Source of the DNA: Nitrospira sp. SG-bin2
Lineage (GTDB): Bacteria; Nitrospirota; Nitrospiria; Nitrospirales; Nitrospiraceae
DNA: 13,056 nucleotides
Assembly: GCA_002083405.1 (NCBI GenBank)
Contig: LVWT01000062.1
Location: 1 to 13,056, forward strand
Direction of reading: 5' to 3'
In this document: in pieces, positions 5,801 to 12,834 of the stretch
Layout of the letters: each line of letters opens with the position of its first letter
Position numbering within the stretch: the stretch's first letter is position 1
Position numbers and translations under genes: made by a program
Notes under the pieces: generated by a model
What the model saw: the letters and a program-made list of their open reading frames with translations, nothing else
Databases searched by the model: none
What the model was told of the DNA's origin: nothing

Positions 5801-6358
5801 ATGATACCGACCTTGTCTCTACGCATCGGCTGCATCATCGGCCTATTGACACTATCCGGATGCGGATTAAACATGTTTACAGGCGCAAAAGCGCCGGTGA
5901 TTGCCGACGATGTAGAAAATCGAATGGGAACGTTGTCGTTCGCCACCGATCGGAGGGTTGTGCTCGTACCGCTCCAAAAGAATTCGGCGAGTGACGCCGG
6001 CCGGTTTTGCGCTGACCCGCCACTCGATGCCGACCAGAATATCACCAGCGCATTAGCAGCCATGCGGGACCTGTCTACTGACAAGGTCGATGCAAGCGTG
6101 AAGATAGCCTTGGCTCGCTCCTTCGCCCAGATCCTACCGGCATTTGTCAGACGTACGCAGGGGCTTCAACTATATCGAGAGGCCATGTACAACCTCTGTC
6201 AGAACTACCTCAACCATGCCATCAAAGAGGACACGCTCCAGACCCAATCGATGAAGATTCTAGACGTGTCGGTGAAATTGATCGAACAGGAGCTCACACT
6301 TGCGCATGAGGCCATGAGCGAGCTCTCGCTGCCTGCTCCCGGGATGGCTCGCCCATAG
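5801..6358 (+). CDS. Lipoprotein of unknown function
   Basis: The 185-residue product has a lipoprotein signal: a short n-region with R8, a hydrophobic core (IGCIIGLLTL) and the lipobox LSGC with C21 as the lipidated cysteine. The mature part starts GLNMFTGAK, so the residue after the cysteine is glycine rather than aspartate, favouring outer-membrane sorting if Lol rules apply. The mature region contains GRFCADPPLDAD at about 67-78, a short cysteine/proline motif that I recall from uncharacterised lipoproteins but cannot assign. The rest is helical (SALAAMRDLS, IKEDTLQTQSMKIL). TTGGAGG ends seven bases before the ATG, fixing the start. A weak promoter, TTGTAA (5686-5691) and TATCCT (5710-5715) with 18-base spacing, could drive it. 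No partner gene is evident. Confidence 0.82.
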   Translation: MIPTLSLRIGCIIGLLTLSGCGLNMFTGAKAPVIADDVENRMGTLSFATDRRVVLVPLQKNSASDAGRFCADPPLDADQNITSALAAMRDLSTDKVDASVKIALARSFAQILPAFVRRTQGLQLYREAMYNLCQNYLNHAIKEDTLQTQSMKILDVSVKLIEQELTLAHEAMSELSLPAPGMARP

Positions 6359-6419
6359 TCCGGATCATCAATGCAGGCGAGGCGTACGCTTCGATACGTT
6401 GAGTCTGTGAGCAACAGGA

Positions 6420-6452
6420 CCTGCCTGCGCGAAACGCTTCGGCGAAGGCAGG
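6420..6452. terminator. GC-rich hairpin after the lipoprotein gene
   Basis: CCTGCCT (6420-6426) pairs exactly with AGGCAGG (6446-6452), and an inner CGAA/TTCG pair around ACGC extends the stem. It lies 62 bases beyond the lipoprotein stop. No T-run follows on either strand, so intrinsic termination is doubtful; it may instead stabilise the 3' end or be a remnant of a repeat. Confidence 0.3.
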
Positions 6453-6498
6453 GAACACAGCCTGGTTGACCTTGTCGGCACCCTGCCACACACGCGGC

Positions 6499-6861
6499 AT
6501 GTATAATGTGCTCATGCAGGCGATCGCGTTCAGCATCATCGTAGCCCTCGCAGTCATAAGGCCAGGCCTCCTGACCGCTTCTGAAGACCGGCCATCTTCG
6601 CAGCCGGGCGCGCGAGAACGCTTGAATCAGGTGTTGCATCCTGAAGGCGGCATTCACGTGTACAAGAACCATCGAGGAGCCGTCGAAAGCACGATCACGC
6701 TGCCCAACGGCGAGCGAATCATCACCGTCCAACCACCCCACGGATCAGGGCTCAATCTTGGCCCTCCCCTTCAATTGAACAGTCAGCCGCTCCAACTGCC
6801 TCCTCCACCTCCCATTCCAGCTCAACCACCGGCTCCGGAGTTTCCGCAGAAGGCGCGCTAA
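6499..6861 (+). CDS. Small exported proline-rich protein, unknown function
   Basis: I do not recognise this product of about 120 residues. The N-terminus (MYNVLMQAIAFSIIVALAV) is a hydrophobic segment, either a signal peptide or an anchor. A folded middle follows with HPEGGIHVYKNHRGAVESTI and LPNGERIITVQPP, which looks like a short beta structure. The C-terminus is proline-rich (LQLPPPPPIPAQPPAPEF). Start choice is open: ATG 6499, ATG 6514, or a TTG at 6466. None has a Shine-Dalgarno. TATAAT at 6502-6507 ends six bases before the 6514 ATG, so a leaderless message starting there is possible. An envelope location is likely. An opposite-strand frame (6752-7066) overlaps its end and is less convincing. 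Confidence 0.6.
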   Translation: MYNVLMQAIAFSIIVALAVIRPGLLTASEDRPSSQPGARERLNQVLHPEGGIHVYKNHRGAVESTITLPNGERIITVQPPHGSGLNLGPPLQLNSQPLQLPPPPPIPAQPPAPEFPQKAR

Positions 6862-6986
6862 CCTTCGCTTCGCAATCAGTCATTTCCCCCACCACGCCTC
6901 GCTCAAGCTTGCGCTCAAACCGACCGACATAATTGGAGAGGACCACCGCCGACAGCGCGCAGGAACACACCACCACACAGGGGGCC

Positions 6987-9059
6987 ATGGTGACCAACGC
7001 ACAACTCGACCAGACCTGTATCAACACAATCCGCACCCTTTCGATGGACGCCGTGCAGCAGGCCAATTCCGGTCATCCGGGAACCCCGATGGCCATGGCC
7101 CCGGTCGCCTACTGTCTGTGGCAGCGAATCCTTCGATTCGATCCAAACGATCCCATTTGGCCGAACCGGGACCGGTTTGTGCTGTCAATGGGACACGCCT
7201 CGATGCTCCTTTACTCACTCTTGCATTTGACCGGGGTGAAAGCGGTCAATCCTCAATACGAACGGCTGGGCGAACTCTCCGTGCAGCTGGATGACCTCAA
7301 ACGCTTCCGCCAGCTCAACAGCAAATGTGCCGGACACCCGGAATACCGCTGGACCTCCGGCGTGGAAACCACGACCGGTCCGCTCGGTCAAGGGGTGGCT
7401 ACCAGCGTCGGGATGGCGATCGCCGCCCAGTGGCAAGCCCGGTACTTCAATCGCCCGGGTTTCGACCTGTTTGACTACGACGTCTACGCACTCTGCGGCG
7501 ATGGCTGCATGATGGAAGGCGTCACAGCCGAAGCGGCGTCCCTGGCGGCACACTTGAAACTGTCCAACCTCTGCTGGATCTACGACAACAATAAGATCAC
7601 GATCGAAGGGCACACAGAGTGGGCCTTCAGCGAAGACGTGGCCACCCGGTTCATCGGATACGGATGGAACGTGACCCGAGTCGGCGACGCCAACGATCTC
7701 GACCAGCTCGAACGGGCCTTGACCACGTTTAAAAAGGAATCGGATCGCCCGACGCTGATTATCGTCGACAGCCATATCGCCTATGGCTCCCCCAACAAAC
7801 AAGACACCCACGCGGCGCACGGCGAACCGCTGGGCGAAGAGGAAATTCGGCTGACCAAACGGAACTACGGCTGGCCGGAACAGGAAAAGTTTCTGGTTCC
7901 AGACGGCGTCCGCCAGCACTTCCAGCAGGGCATGGGTCAGCGGGGACAAGCGGCGCGCGCAGCCTGGATGGCCAAATTTGAGGACTACCAACGCCAGTTT
8001 CCCCAGCTCGCCGGCCATCTCTCTCAAATGCAACAGCGCCGACTGCCTGAGGGGTGGGACAAGGCTCTCCCCGTATTCCCTCCCGATGCCAAGGGAGTGG
8101 CAGGCCGCGATGCCTCGAGCAAAATCCTCAACGCCCTGGCGCAAGAGATCCCGTGGCTGCTCGGAGGGTCTGCGGATCTGGCCCCATCGACGAAGACCCG
8201 CTTGACCTTCGAAGGAGCCGGCGATTTCACTGCAACGGATCGCGGCGGGCGCAACCTGCATTTCGGCGTCCGTGAACATGCGATGGGCTCTGTGTTGAAC
8301 GGACTCTCGCTCTCCAAAGTGCGTCCCTATGGCTCCGGGTTCCTGATTTTCAGCGATTACAGCCGAGGCGCAATCCGCTTGAGCGCGCTGATGGAAATTC
8401 CTGTCATCCACATTTTCACGCATGATTCGATCGGAGTCGGCGAGGACGGGCCTACACATCAACCGATCGAGCAATTGGCCTCGCTACGGGCTGTTCCAAA
8501 CCTCATCGTCCTTCGCCCTGCCGATGCGAACGAGGTGGCGGAAGCCTGGCGCGTCATTATGCAGATGCAGCACGAGCCGGTCGCGTTGATCCTGACCCGC
8601 CAGGCCCTCCCGACCATCGACCGGGTCACGTATGCCGCCGCATCCGGAGTGGCAAAAGGCGCCTACGTGTTGGCCGACGCGCCTGGAGGGAAACCGGACG
8701 TGCTGCTCCTCGCCAGCGGGAGTGAAGTCTCACTCTGCCTTGAGGCAGCGGAGCAGTTGAAGACACAAGGGATCAAGGCGCGCGTGGTGAGCATGCCCTC
8801 CTGGGAGCTCTTCGAACATCAACCGCAGCAGTATCGCGACAGCGTGATTCCTCCGAGCATCACGGCACGGGTCTGCGTCGAACAGGCCTCCACGTTTGGA
8901 TGGGCAAGATATGCGGGGTTGACCGGCGAGATCATCGGCATGCAATCGTTTGGAGCCTCAGCCCCCCTCAAGGAACTCCAAAAGAAATTCGGGTTCACGA
9001 CGGACAACGTTGTCGCGGCAGCAAACAGACAGCACCGCAAACCCGCAAAAGCCGCCTGA
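6987..9059 (+). CDS. tkt: Transketolase
   Basis: Transketolase moves two-carbon ketol units between sugar phosphates in the pentose phosphate pathway, using thiamine diphosphate and a divalent metal. The 690 residues are a full-length, three-domain enzyme. N-terminal domain: GHPG at 29-32, GHPEYRW at 116-122, GPLGQG at 131-136, and the ThDP/metal motif GDGCMMEG at 171-178 with N201-N202. Middle domain: GGSADLAPS at 393-401, FGVREHAMG at 426-434 with catalytic E430, and EDGPTHQPIEQLASLR at 486-501 with H491. The C-terminal domain includes LLLASGSEVSLC. I chose the ATG at 6987, where family members begin; a TTG 18 codons upstream adds non-conserved residues. AGGGGG at 6979-6984 is very close to this ATG and would suit the GTG at 6990 about as well. 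Cytosolic. It sits alone, with no carbon-metabolism gene adjacent. Confidence 0.98.
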   Translation: MVTNAQLDQTCINTIRTLSMDAVQQANSGHPGTPMAMAPVAYCLWQRILRFDPNDPIWPNRDRFVLSMGHASMLLYSLLHLTGVKAVNPQYERLGELSVQLDDLKRFRQLNSKCAGHPEYRWTSGVETTTGPLGQGVATSVGMAIAAQWQARYFNRPGFDLFDYDVYALCGDGCMMEGVTAEAASLAAHLKLSNLCWIYDNNKITIEGHTEWAFSEDVATRFIGYGWNVTRVGDANDLDQLERALTTFKKESDRPTLIIVDSHIAYGSPNKQDTHAAHGEPLGEEEIRLTKRNYGWPEQEKFLVPDGVRQHFQQGMGQRGQAARAAWMAKFEDYQRQFPQLAGHLSQMQQRRLPEGWDKALPVFPPDAKGVAGRDASSKILNALAQEIPWLLGGSADLAPSTKTRLTFEGAGDFTATDRGGRNLHFGVREHAMGSVLNGLSLSKVRPYGSGFLIFSDYSRGAIRLSALMEIPVIHIFTHDSIGVGEDGPTHQPIEQLASLRAVPNLIVLRPADANEVAEAWRVIMQMQHEPVALILTRQALPTIDRVTYAAASGVAKGAYVLADAPGGKPDVLLLASGSEVSLCLEAAEQLKTQGIKARVVSMPSWELFEHQPQQYRDSVIPPSITARVCVEQASTFGWARYAGLTGEIIGMQSFGASAPLKELQKKFGFTTDNVVAAANRQHRKPAKAA

Positions 9060-9482
9060 GGTTTTTGCAGCGTGGATTCGTCTGCCAATCTTTTCGTGCA
9101 GCGCAACAGCATCGCAGGTCGCCCGCATGATGCCGCTCGCCTCGGAAGGGTGCCACAACTGGCTCCCCCTCCTCTGCGAGGAGTGGACGCCGCACCTGGC
9201 GATTTCTAACCGGCGTTGATGGCATAGCCAAGCCCTGATTCAGTCTGTACACGCCTGGCCCTACTCTTCCCGCGATCGCGTACAAAATGTATGTTTGCAA
9301 GGTCTGCCTGCTTCGTCCCCCCATTCTTGTTCTTTTCTCGCAATTGGGCGACAATTTCCACCATTCGTGGCATACCACTCTTGTTCGCCTTGCGATGCGA
9401 CGAGACCAGGTGCCGACAGGCACCGCAATCGCCACTAGAGTGTGCGCGCCCACATTGGACCAACCATGCGAGAGGAATGCCG
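9060..9482. other. Gap between transketolase and the short PilZ gene
   Basis: I find no convincing gene in these 423 bases. There is a small hairpin CTCCTC-TGC-GAGGAG near 9168-9182 without a T-run, and the palindrome CGCGATCGCG at 9271-9280. A frame runs open from 9291 into the PilZ gene, but its upstream part lacks any start signal and is cysteine/phenylalanine-rich in a way that does not look like a protein. A six-codon frame (ATG 9466 to TGA 9484-9486) overlaps the PilZ start and could couple translation. Confidence 0.5.
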
Positions 9483-9803
9483 GTGAGTAAAGAGTCTAGA
9501 CGAGCCCAACGCTTTGCGGTTCAACTTCCGGTTACGATCGGTGACACGGAGCCATCGGAGCAGGGGACAATCCTCAACATTTCGATGAAGGGCTGCGCCA
9601 TGACGGCTGAGCGCATCCCGAAACTACACACGCATGTATCGATCCACATAGAACTTCCAGACGGCACGGAACCGGTTGACATCGAATCGGCCGGAGTTCT
9701 GTGGGTGACTGACTATCGATGCGGGCTGGAATTCATCCGGGTATCCGACGAATCGCTGGCACGGCTGCGCGTATTCGTCGCGTTACTGGAAAACACCCCA
9801 TAA
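9483..9803 (+). CDS. Single-domain PilZ protein (c-di-GMP receptor)
   Basis: The 106-residue product is essentially one PilZ domain. RRAQR at 6-10 supplies RxxxR, and NISMKG at 32-37 supplies the NxSxxG motif, so c-di-GMP binding is expected. The strand GTEPVDIESAGVLWVTDYRCGLEFI at about 65-89 is typical of the beta-barrel end. I chose the GTG at 9483 because AGAGGA (9471-9476) lies six bases upstream; the in-frame ATG at 9477 directly touches that site and would be poorly placed. No signal or membrane part, so cytosolic. It converges on the PilB-like ATPase gene with only 35 bases between stop codons. PilZ proteins can regulate PilB-type ATPases, so a functional tie is possible but unproven; they are not co-transcribed. 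Confidence 0.9.
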   Translation: MSKESRRAQRFAVQLPVTIGDTEPSEQGTILNISMKGCAMTAERIPKLHTHVSIHIELPDGTEPVDIESAGVLWVTDYRCGLEFIRVSDESLARLRVFVALLENTP

Positions 9804-9806
9804 TAG

Positions 9807-9825
9807 GGCGCTTCCTGTGAGCGCC
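9807..9825. terminator. Short hairpin between convergent PilZ and pilB-like genes
   Basis: GGCGCT (9807-9812) pairs with AGCGCC (9820-9825) around a seven-base loop, directly between the two stop codons. It could terminate both transcripts. There is no clear T-run on either side, so intrinsic termination is only modestly supported. Confidence 0.35.
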
Positions 9826-9838
9826 GGACGGTTCGAGT

Positions 9839-11590
9839 TTACTTCATCGCCACGGTACGGATCTGGCGATATGTTGTGACGCCACGCAAGACTTTTTGTA
9901 TGCCGTCTTGCACCAGCGTCACCATTCCCTCTCGCATCGCGACCTTCAGAATCTCTGCCGACCTGGCCTTCGATTGGATCAGTCCCTTCACTTCTTCCGA
10001 GCTGACCAGGAGCTCGTGCAGCGGGATACGCCCCTTGAAGCCGGTTCTATTGCACACTTCGCAGCCTCGTCCCCGATACAATACCAAGCTGTCCGTATAC
10101 TCGACTCCGAGCCTTTCCCAATAGCCTGCTCCATAGCCCTGAACGAGCTCATCGTATTCCTGCCGTGTCGGATGGTACCCCTCTTTGCACTCTTCACAAA
10201 TGCGTTTGCACAGACGTTTGGCCACGATGCCCTGCATGGCATCGGCAAAATTGAAGGAGTCGCATCCCATGTCAAGCAGTCTCGTGACTGTTTCGACCGC
10301 ACTGTTCGTATGCAGCGTGCTCAGGACGAGATGTCCCGTCAACGAAGCCTCAATCGCGATATCGGCTGTCTCTTTGTCGCGCATCTCGCCGATCATGATG
10401 ACGTCCGGGTCCGCCCGCAGAAACGCCCTCAATGCAGCGGCAAAGGTGAATCCGATCTTGGGATGCACTTGGACCTGCCGCAGTCCTTCCTGAGTGATCT
10501 CGATCGGATCCTCCGCCGTCCATATTTTTCGCTCGTCGGTATTGATATGCCTCAGCACGGCATGCAGCGTCGTCGTTTTCCCGGACCCGGTCGGCCCCAC
10601 GCACAACACGATGCCATGCGGTTTGACCGCGAGGGACTTGATGGCCTGCAGGATGTCCGGCGCAAAATCCATTACTTCCAACGGCATCGTTTCCTTCGCC
10701 GTCAGCAACCGCATCACGACGTCCTCGTTGCCGCCGGCCGTCGGGAGTGTGGCGATCCGCAGTTCTATCTGGCGGTCCTTGGCCAGTTTGTACCGGATCT
10801 TCCCGTCTTGCGGCTTCCGTCGTTCCGCGATATCCAGGTTTGCCATGATCTTGATACGGGAAATGATCGCCCGTCGATACACCGCGGGAATCCGCATGTA
10901 CGTGAAACATGTGCCGTCGACACGGAGACGCACCGCGGTTTCCTTCTTGTCCGAGTAAGGCTCAATATGCACATCCGACGCATTCAGCCGGTAGGCATCC
11001 GCAATAACCTGATTGGCCAGCCGTACGATCGCAGAATCGTTTTCGTCAACGTCTCCTTTGTCAACCTCACTGGTCCTCTCTGATCCCGCCTCATTGACCA
11101 GCTCTCCAAGAATATCCGTGATCGACGCCCCATCCGCCTGCCCGGTCACGACGAGAATATACTGTTCAATATCACGGCGGAGACCGACCGAAAACCGGAT
11201 CGTGACGCCGGGAAAGGCCCGACGGATATCAAGCCCCTTGTCCAGGTCATGCGGGTCATTAATGACCACGTCCAGTACGGTTCCTTGGCGCTTCAGCGGA
11301 ATCCAGGCGCTGTTCCTGAGGTAATCAAAGCTGAGATTTTTCAAGAGGTCCGGATCGATGACGGTCCGCTCATCGAAGGGCACATACGGACACTGATAGA
11401 ACTCACTCAGTGCTGCACCGAGATCGCTCTTTGGCACGTGATATTTATCGAGGAGAACGGTTTCCAGATCTACTTCGCGGGATAAGGCTTCTTTGACGGC
11501 GGCATCCAAGTCATCCGGACTGATCAGGCCACGGTAGGCCAGGCAGTCTAACAGACTGCGCTCCATCGCTCTGCGGAACTGTTTCGCCAT
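9839..11590 (-). CDS. PilB/GspE-family secretion or pilus assembly ATPase
   Basis: This hexameric cytoplasmic ATPase class powers type IV pilus extension or type II secretion from the inner membrane. Counting from ATG 11590 (583 residues): a MshEN/T2SSE_N-like N-terminal domain at about 10-150, then the catalytic core. Walker A is GPTGSGKT at 332-339, the Asp box is TAEDPIE at 358-364, Walker B is DPDVIMIGEMRD at 394-405, and the His box is LTGHLVLSTLHTNSA at 417-431. Paired cysteines C465/C468 and C510/C513 form the zinc knuckle usual in PilB/GspE; C461 is extra. Arginines such as R247 also fit. All active-site parts are present. A TTG five codons upstream is a possible start, but the ATG is preferred. 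No other pil or gsp gene adjoins it, so it is an orphan here. Motifs cannot separate PilB from GspE or MshE with confidence. Confidence 0.95.
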   Translation of the reverse strand: MAKQFRRAMERSLLDCLAYRGLISPDDLDAAVKEALSREVDLETVLLDKYHVPKSDLGAALSEFYQCPYVPFDERTVIDPDLLKNLSFDYLRNSAWIPLKRQGTVLDVVINDPHDLDKGLDIRRAFPGVTIRFSVGLRRDIEQYILVVTGQADGASITDILGELVNEAGSERTSEVDKGDVDENDSAIVRLANQVIADAYRLNASDVHIEPYSDKKETAVRLRVDGTCFTYMRIPAVYRRAIISRIKIMANLDIAERRKPQDGKIRYKLAKDRQIELRIATLPTAGGNEDVVMRLLTAKETMPLEVMDFAPDILQAIKSLAVKPHGIVLCVGPTGSGKTTTLHAVLRHINTDERKIWTAEDPIEITQEGLRQVQVHPKIGFTFAAALRAFLRADPDVIMIGEMRDKETADIAIEASLTGHLVLSTLHTNSAVETVTRLLDMGCDSFNFADAMQGIVAKRLCKRICEECKEGYHPTRQEYDELVQGYGAGYWERLGVEYTDSLVLYRGRGCEVCNRTGFKGRIPLHELLVSSEEVKGLIQSKARSAEILKVAMREGMVTLVQDGIQKVLRGVTTYRQIRTVAMK

Positions 11591-11776
11591 GCTGGATTTC
11601 GTCAATACGGCGGCTGACGTGTCTGTCTAATGCCAGGCCTTATGCTGCGTTCGGCTATCTTACCCCATGCTGTACAACTGGCAATAAGAAGTTGAAATTA
11701 TTCACGATTGAAGGATGAAGAGGATGAGTGGAGATCGGGGAGATCCGGACAAGTCATGCAATCCAACATTGCCCAA

Positions 11777-11797
11777 ACAGGCGGTAAAATAGCCTGT
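11777..11797 (-). terminator. Hairpin just after the adhesin-E-like gene
   Basis: ACAGGC (11777-11782) pairs with GCCTGT (11792-11797) around a nine-base loop, beginning six bases beyond the stop on the minus strand. Three T residues follow on that strand. This is a weak intrinsic terminator candidate separating the small exported-protein gene from the ATPase gene downstream. Confidence 0.42.
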
Positions 11798-11802
11798 CGC
11801 GC

Positions 11803-12213
11803 TCAGTCCTTGCTGCAAGCCAGGGTCCACAGATCTTTGGCGATGGTCCCGGATTCCAGTTGGCCAACAGGCGCCCATTCCTGATTGGGCGGACTGCTCT
11901 TCAAGACCATCTCGCCGCTCTCCATCGCGCCGGCATAATGCACAATCGTCAGCAGTCTCGTGCGTGATTTCCCACAGTCATACTCCCGTTGCATCTTGGC
12001 GGACCGAAACGAGACGCCGCCCTCTTTGGTCTGCATGGTCTTAAAGTCGTAGAGGACCCAGAGACTTCGTTGGTCTTCGTTGCGGTCGATAGTCGAGGGA
12101 TCGATGTAAATCGTCAGACCCAGCTTCTCATCCCCCCCAAGCGATACCCAACCGGCATACGCCGGGCCAACACCAATGCACAGCAGCAGCAGAATCATCA
12201 CCCAACGCGTCAT
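11803..12213 (-). CDS. Small secreted protein, surface-adhesin E-like domain
   Basis: The 136-residue product has a clear Sec signal peptide (MTRWVMILLLLCIGVGPAYA, cleavage after residue 20). The mature part has the layout I associate with the surface-adhesin E-like family (Pfam Adhesin_E): a lysine/tyrosine-rich start with IYIDPSTI at 36-43, WVLYDF at 52-57, REYDC near 76-80 and DLWTLACSKD at the end. C80 and C133 could form the one disulfide of an exported domain. The ATG at 12213 follows GGGAGAG about six bases upstream, better than a longer in-frame start at 12243. The family name comes from a Haemophilus adhesin, but most such small proteins have no shown adhesin role. It lies downstream of the rRNA operon on the same strand, separated by terminators, and upstream of the PilB-like gene. 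Confidence 0.8.
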   Translation of the reverse strand: MTRWVMILLLLCIGVGPAYAGWVSLGGDEKLGLTIYIDPSTIDRNEDQRSLWVLYDFKTMQTKEGGVSFRSAKMQREYDCGKSRTRLLTIVHYAGAMESGEMVLKSSPPNQEWAPVGQLESGTIAKDLWTLACSKD

Positions 12214-12367
12214 GCGATTCTCTCCCTTGTCGTATTGTCTCAACGAAACCCCGAGCGGCTATACTACACTTCATATAATCCGCTGACTATTTATTGGAGT
12301 AGCGTCATTGATTCTGGAGACAAACACCGTCGACTTTCCTCCCAGACACTATCACTGGCCGCAAAAT
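12214..12367. other. Leader region of the adhesin-E-like gene, no other gene
   Basis: This stretch, together with the terminators and spacer up to the 5S gene, forms a 368-base gene-free gap. I see an AT-rich patch (12261-12300) that probably holds the promoter for the minus-strand gene, although no clean -35/-10 pair stands out. A sequence near 12330-12338 (TCGACTTTC) recurs at 12494-12502, which ties this segment to the duplication described for the two terminators. Confidence 0.4.
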
Positions 12368-12401
12368 AAGAAGCCTGCTGGCTTTCACCAGCAGGCTTCT
12401 T
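12368..12401 (-). terminator. Second rRNA-type terminator hairpin
   Basis: AAGAAGCCTGCTGG (12368-12381) pairs perfectly over 14 bp with CCAGCAGGCTTCTT (12388-12401) around the loop CTTTCA. On the minus strand the stem is followed by ATTTTG. Layout and loop match the 5S terminator 174 bases away, so it serves as a back-up stop for the rRNA operon. Confidence 0.75.
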
Positions 12402-12403
12402 GT

Positions 12404-12416
12404 TGTAACCCGGCAG
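12404..12416 (-). repeat. Scrap of 5S rRNA 3' end beside the second terminator
   Basis: The 13 bases TGTAACCCGGCAG recur exactly at 12578-12590, where they are the 3' end of the 5S gene and its junction with the terminator. Here they sit in the same position relative to the second hairpin, while the sequence beyond diverges from 5S. This points to a degraded second 5S copy, or a partial duplication of the operon end. Confidence 0.55.
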
Positions 12417-12441
12417 AGGTCCATACCACCCTTCGTGTGAA

Positions 12442-12483
12442 CCGCCGGCTCTTCATCCCTTTATCGTGATTTGTTGCCGGCGG
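12442..12483. repeat. Perfect 8-bp inverted repeat with 26-base loop
   Basis: CCGCCGGC (12442-12449) and GCCGGCGG (12476-12483) are exact complements. A competing inner pairing exists between TTCATCC (12452-12458) and GGATGAA (12482-12488). It lies between the two terminators, where the missing body of a second 5S gene would be. Function unknown; it does not fold as a tRNA. Confidence 0.4.
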
Positions 12484-12543
12484 ATGAAACCCTTCGACTT
12501 TCTTCATCAAAAGTTGGTTTCGCTGACGGGGCACAAAAAAGCA

Positions 12544-12578
12544 GAGCCTGTTGGTCTTTCAACCAACAGGCTCTTTTT
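12544..12578 (-). terminator. Intrinsic terminator of the rRNA operon
   Basis: GAGCCTGTTGGT (12544-12555) pairs perfectly with ACCAACAGGCTC (12562-12573) around the loop CTTTCA. On the minus strand it begins a few bases beyond the 5S 3' end, and the stem is followed by TGCTTTTTT. A run of five T on the plus side means it could also stop plus-strand transcription. Confidence 0.85.
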
Positions 12579-12581
12579 GTA

Positions 12582-12699
12582 ACCCGGCAGCGTCCTACTT
12601 TCCCACTGCCTCACGGCAGCAGTATCATCGGCCTTGGAGGGCTTAACTTCCGTGTTCGGTATGGGAACGGGTGGGGCCCCTCCGGTATGGCCACCGGGA
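12582..12699 (-). rRNA. rrf: 5S ribosomal RNA
   Basis: Read on the minus strand, the sequence runs CCCGGTGGCCATACCGGAGG at the 5' end, has the conserved CCATACCGAACACGGAAGTTAA core and the TGAGGCAGTGGGAAAGTAGG loop region (two segments quoted in short form), and ends GCTGCCGGG. The two ends pair as helix I, which sets both limits to within one or two bases. About 118 nt is the normal length. It lies downstream of 23S in the usual rRNA operon order, with a 135-base spacer and no tRNA between. Confidence 0.94.
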
Positions 12700-12783
12700 A
12701 CACTGAATAAGTCTTGAATCCTTCATGCTGAGTCCCAAGTGAGTTCGAGCCATATGCTCTGCACTCAGAACTTTTTTCAGCAC

Positions 12784-12808
12784 TCGCAACGCGTTCTGCG
12801 CGTTGCGA
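12784..12808 (-). ncRNA. Processing hairpin in the 23S-5S spacer
   Basis: TCGCAACGCG (12784-12793) pairs perfectly with CGCGTTGCGA (12799-12808) around the five-base loop TTCTG. The spacer also holds CTGAGT (12728-12733) against ACTCAG (12773-12778). Such stems in rRNA spacers commonly guide RNase III or related processing. It is part of the rRNA precursor, not a separate gene. Confidence 0.45.
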
Positions 12809-12834
12809 TGAAGACCATGTCTATCAGGAGCAAA

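Noticed and set aside
6466..6507. TTGACC (6466-6471) as -35 for TATAAT (6502-6507)
   Set aside because: The spacing is 30 bases, too long for a sigma-70 promoter.
6752..7066. Minus-strand frame with a hydrophobic start and charged tail, antisense to the small exported protein and the tkt start
   Set aside because: Part of it reads protein-like (VVLSNYVGRFERKLER), but it overlaps transketolase codons and the proline-rich tail of the plus-strand gene, is cysteine-heavy, and has no clear ribosome-binding site. Treated as a shadow frame.
7215..8474. 419-codon minus-strand frame inside transketolase
   Set aside because: It lies wholly antisense to a gene with every family motif intact; long antisense frames are common in GC-rich genes.
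9291..9482. Upstream extension of the short PilZ gene to 9291
   Set aside because: The added residues lack PilZ homology and a start signal, while AGAGGA at 9471-9476 fits a start at 9483.
9896..11083. 395-codon plus-strand frame antisense to the PilB/GspE gene
   Set aside because: Shadow of a gene with complete Walker, Asp, His and zinc motifs.
12442..12483. Inverted repeat considered as a tRNA or small RNA
   Set aside because: No cloverleaf, no T-loop or anticodon arm; recorded only as an inverted repeat.
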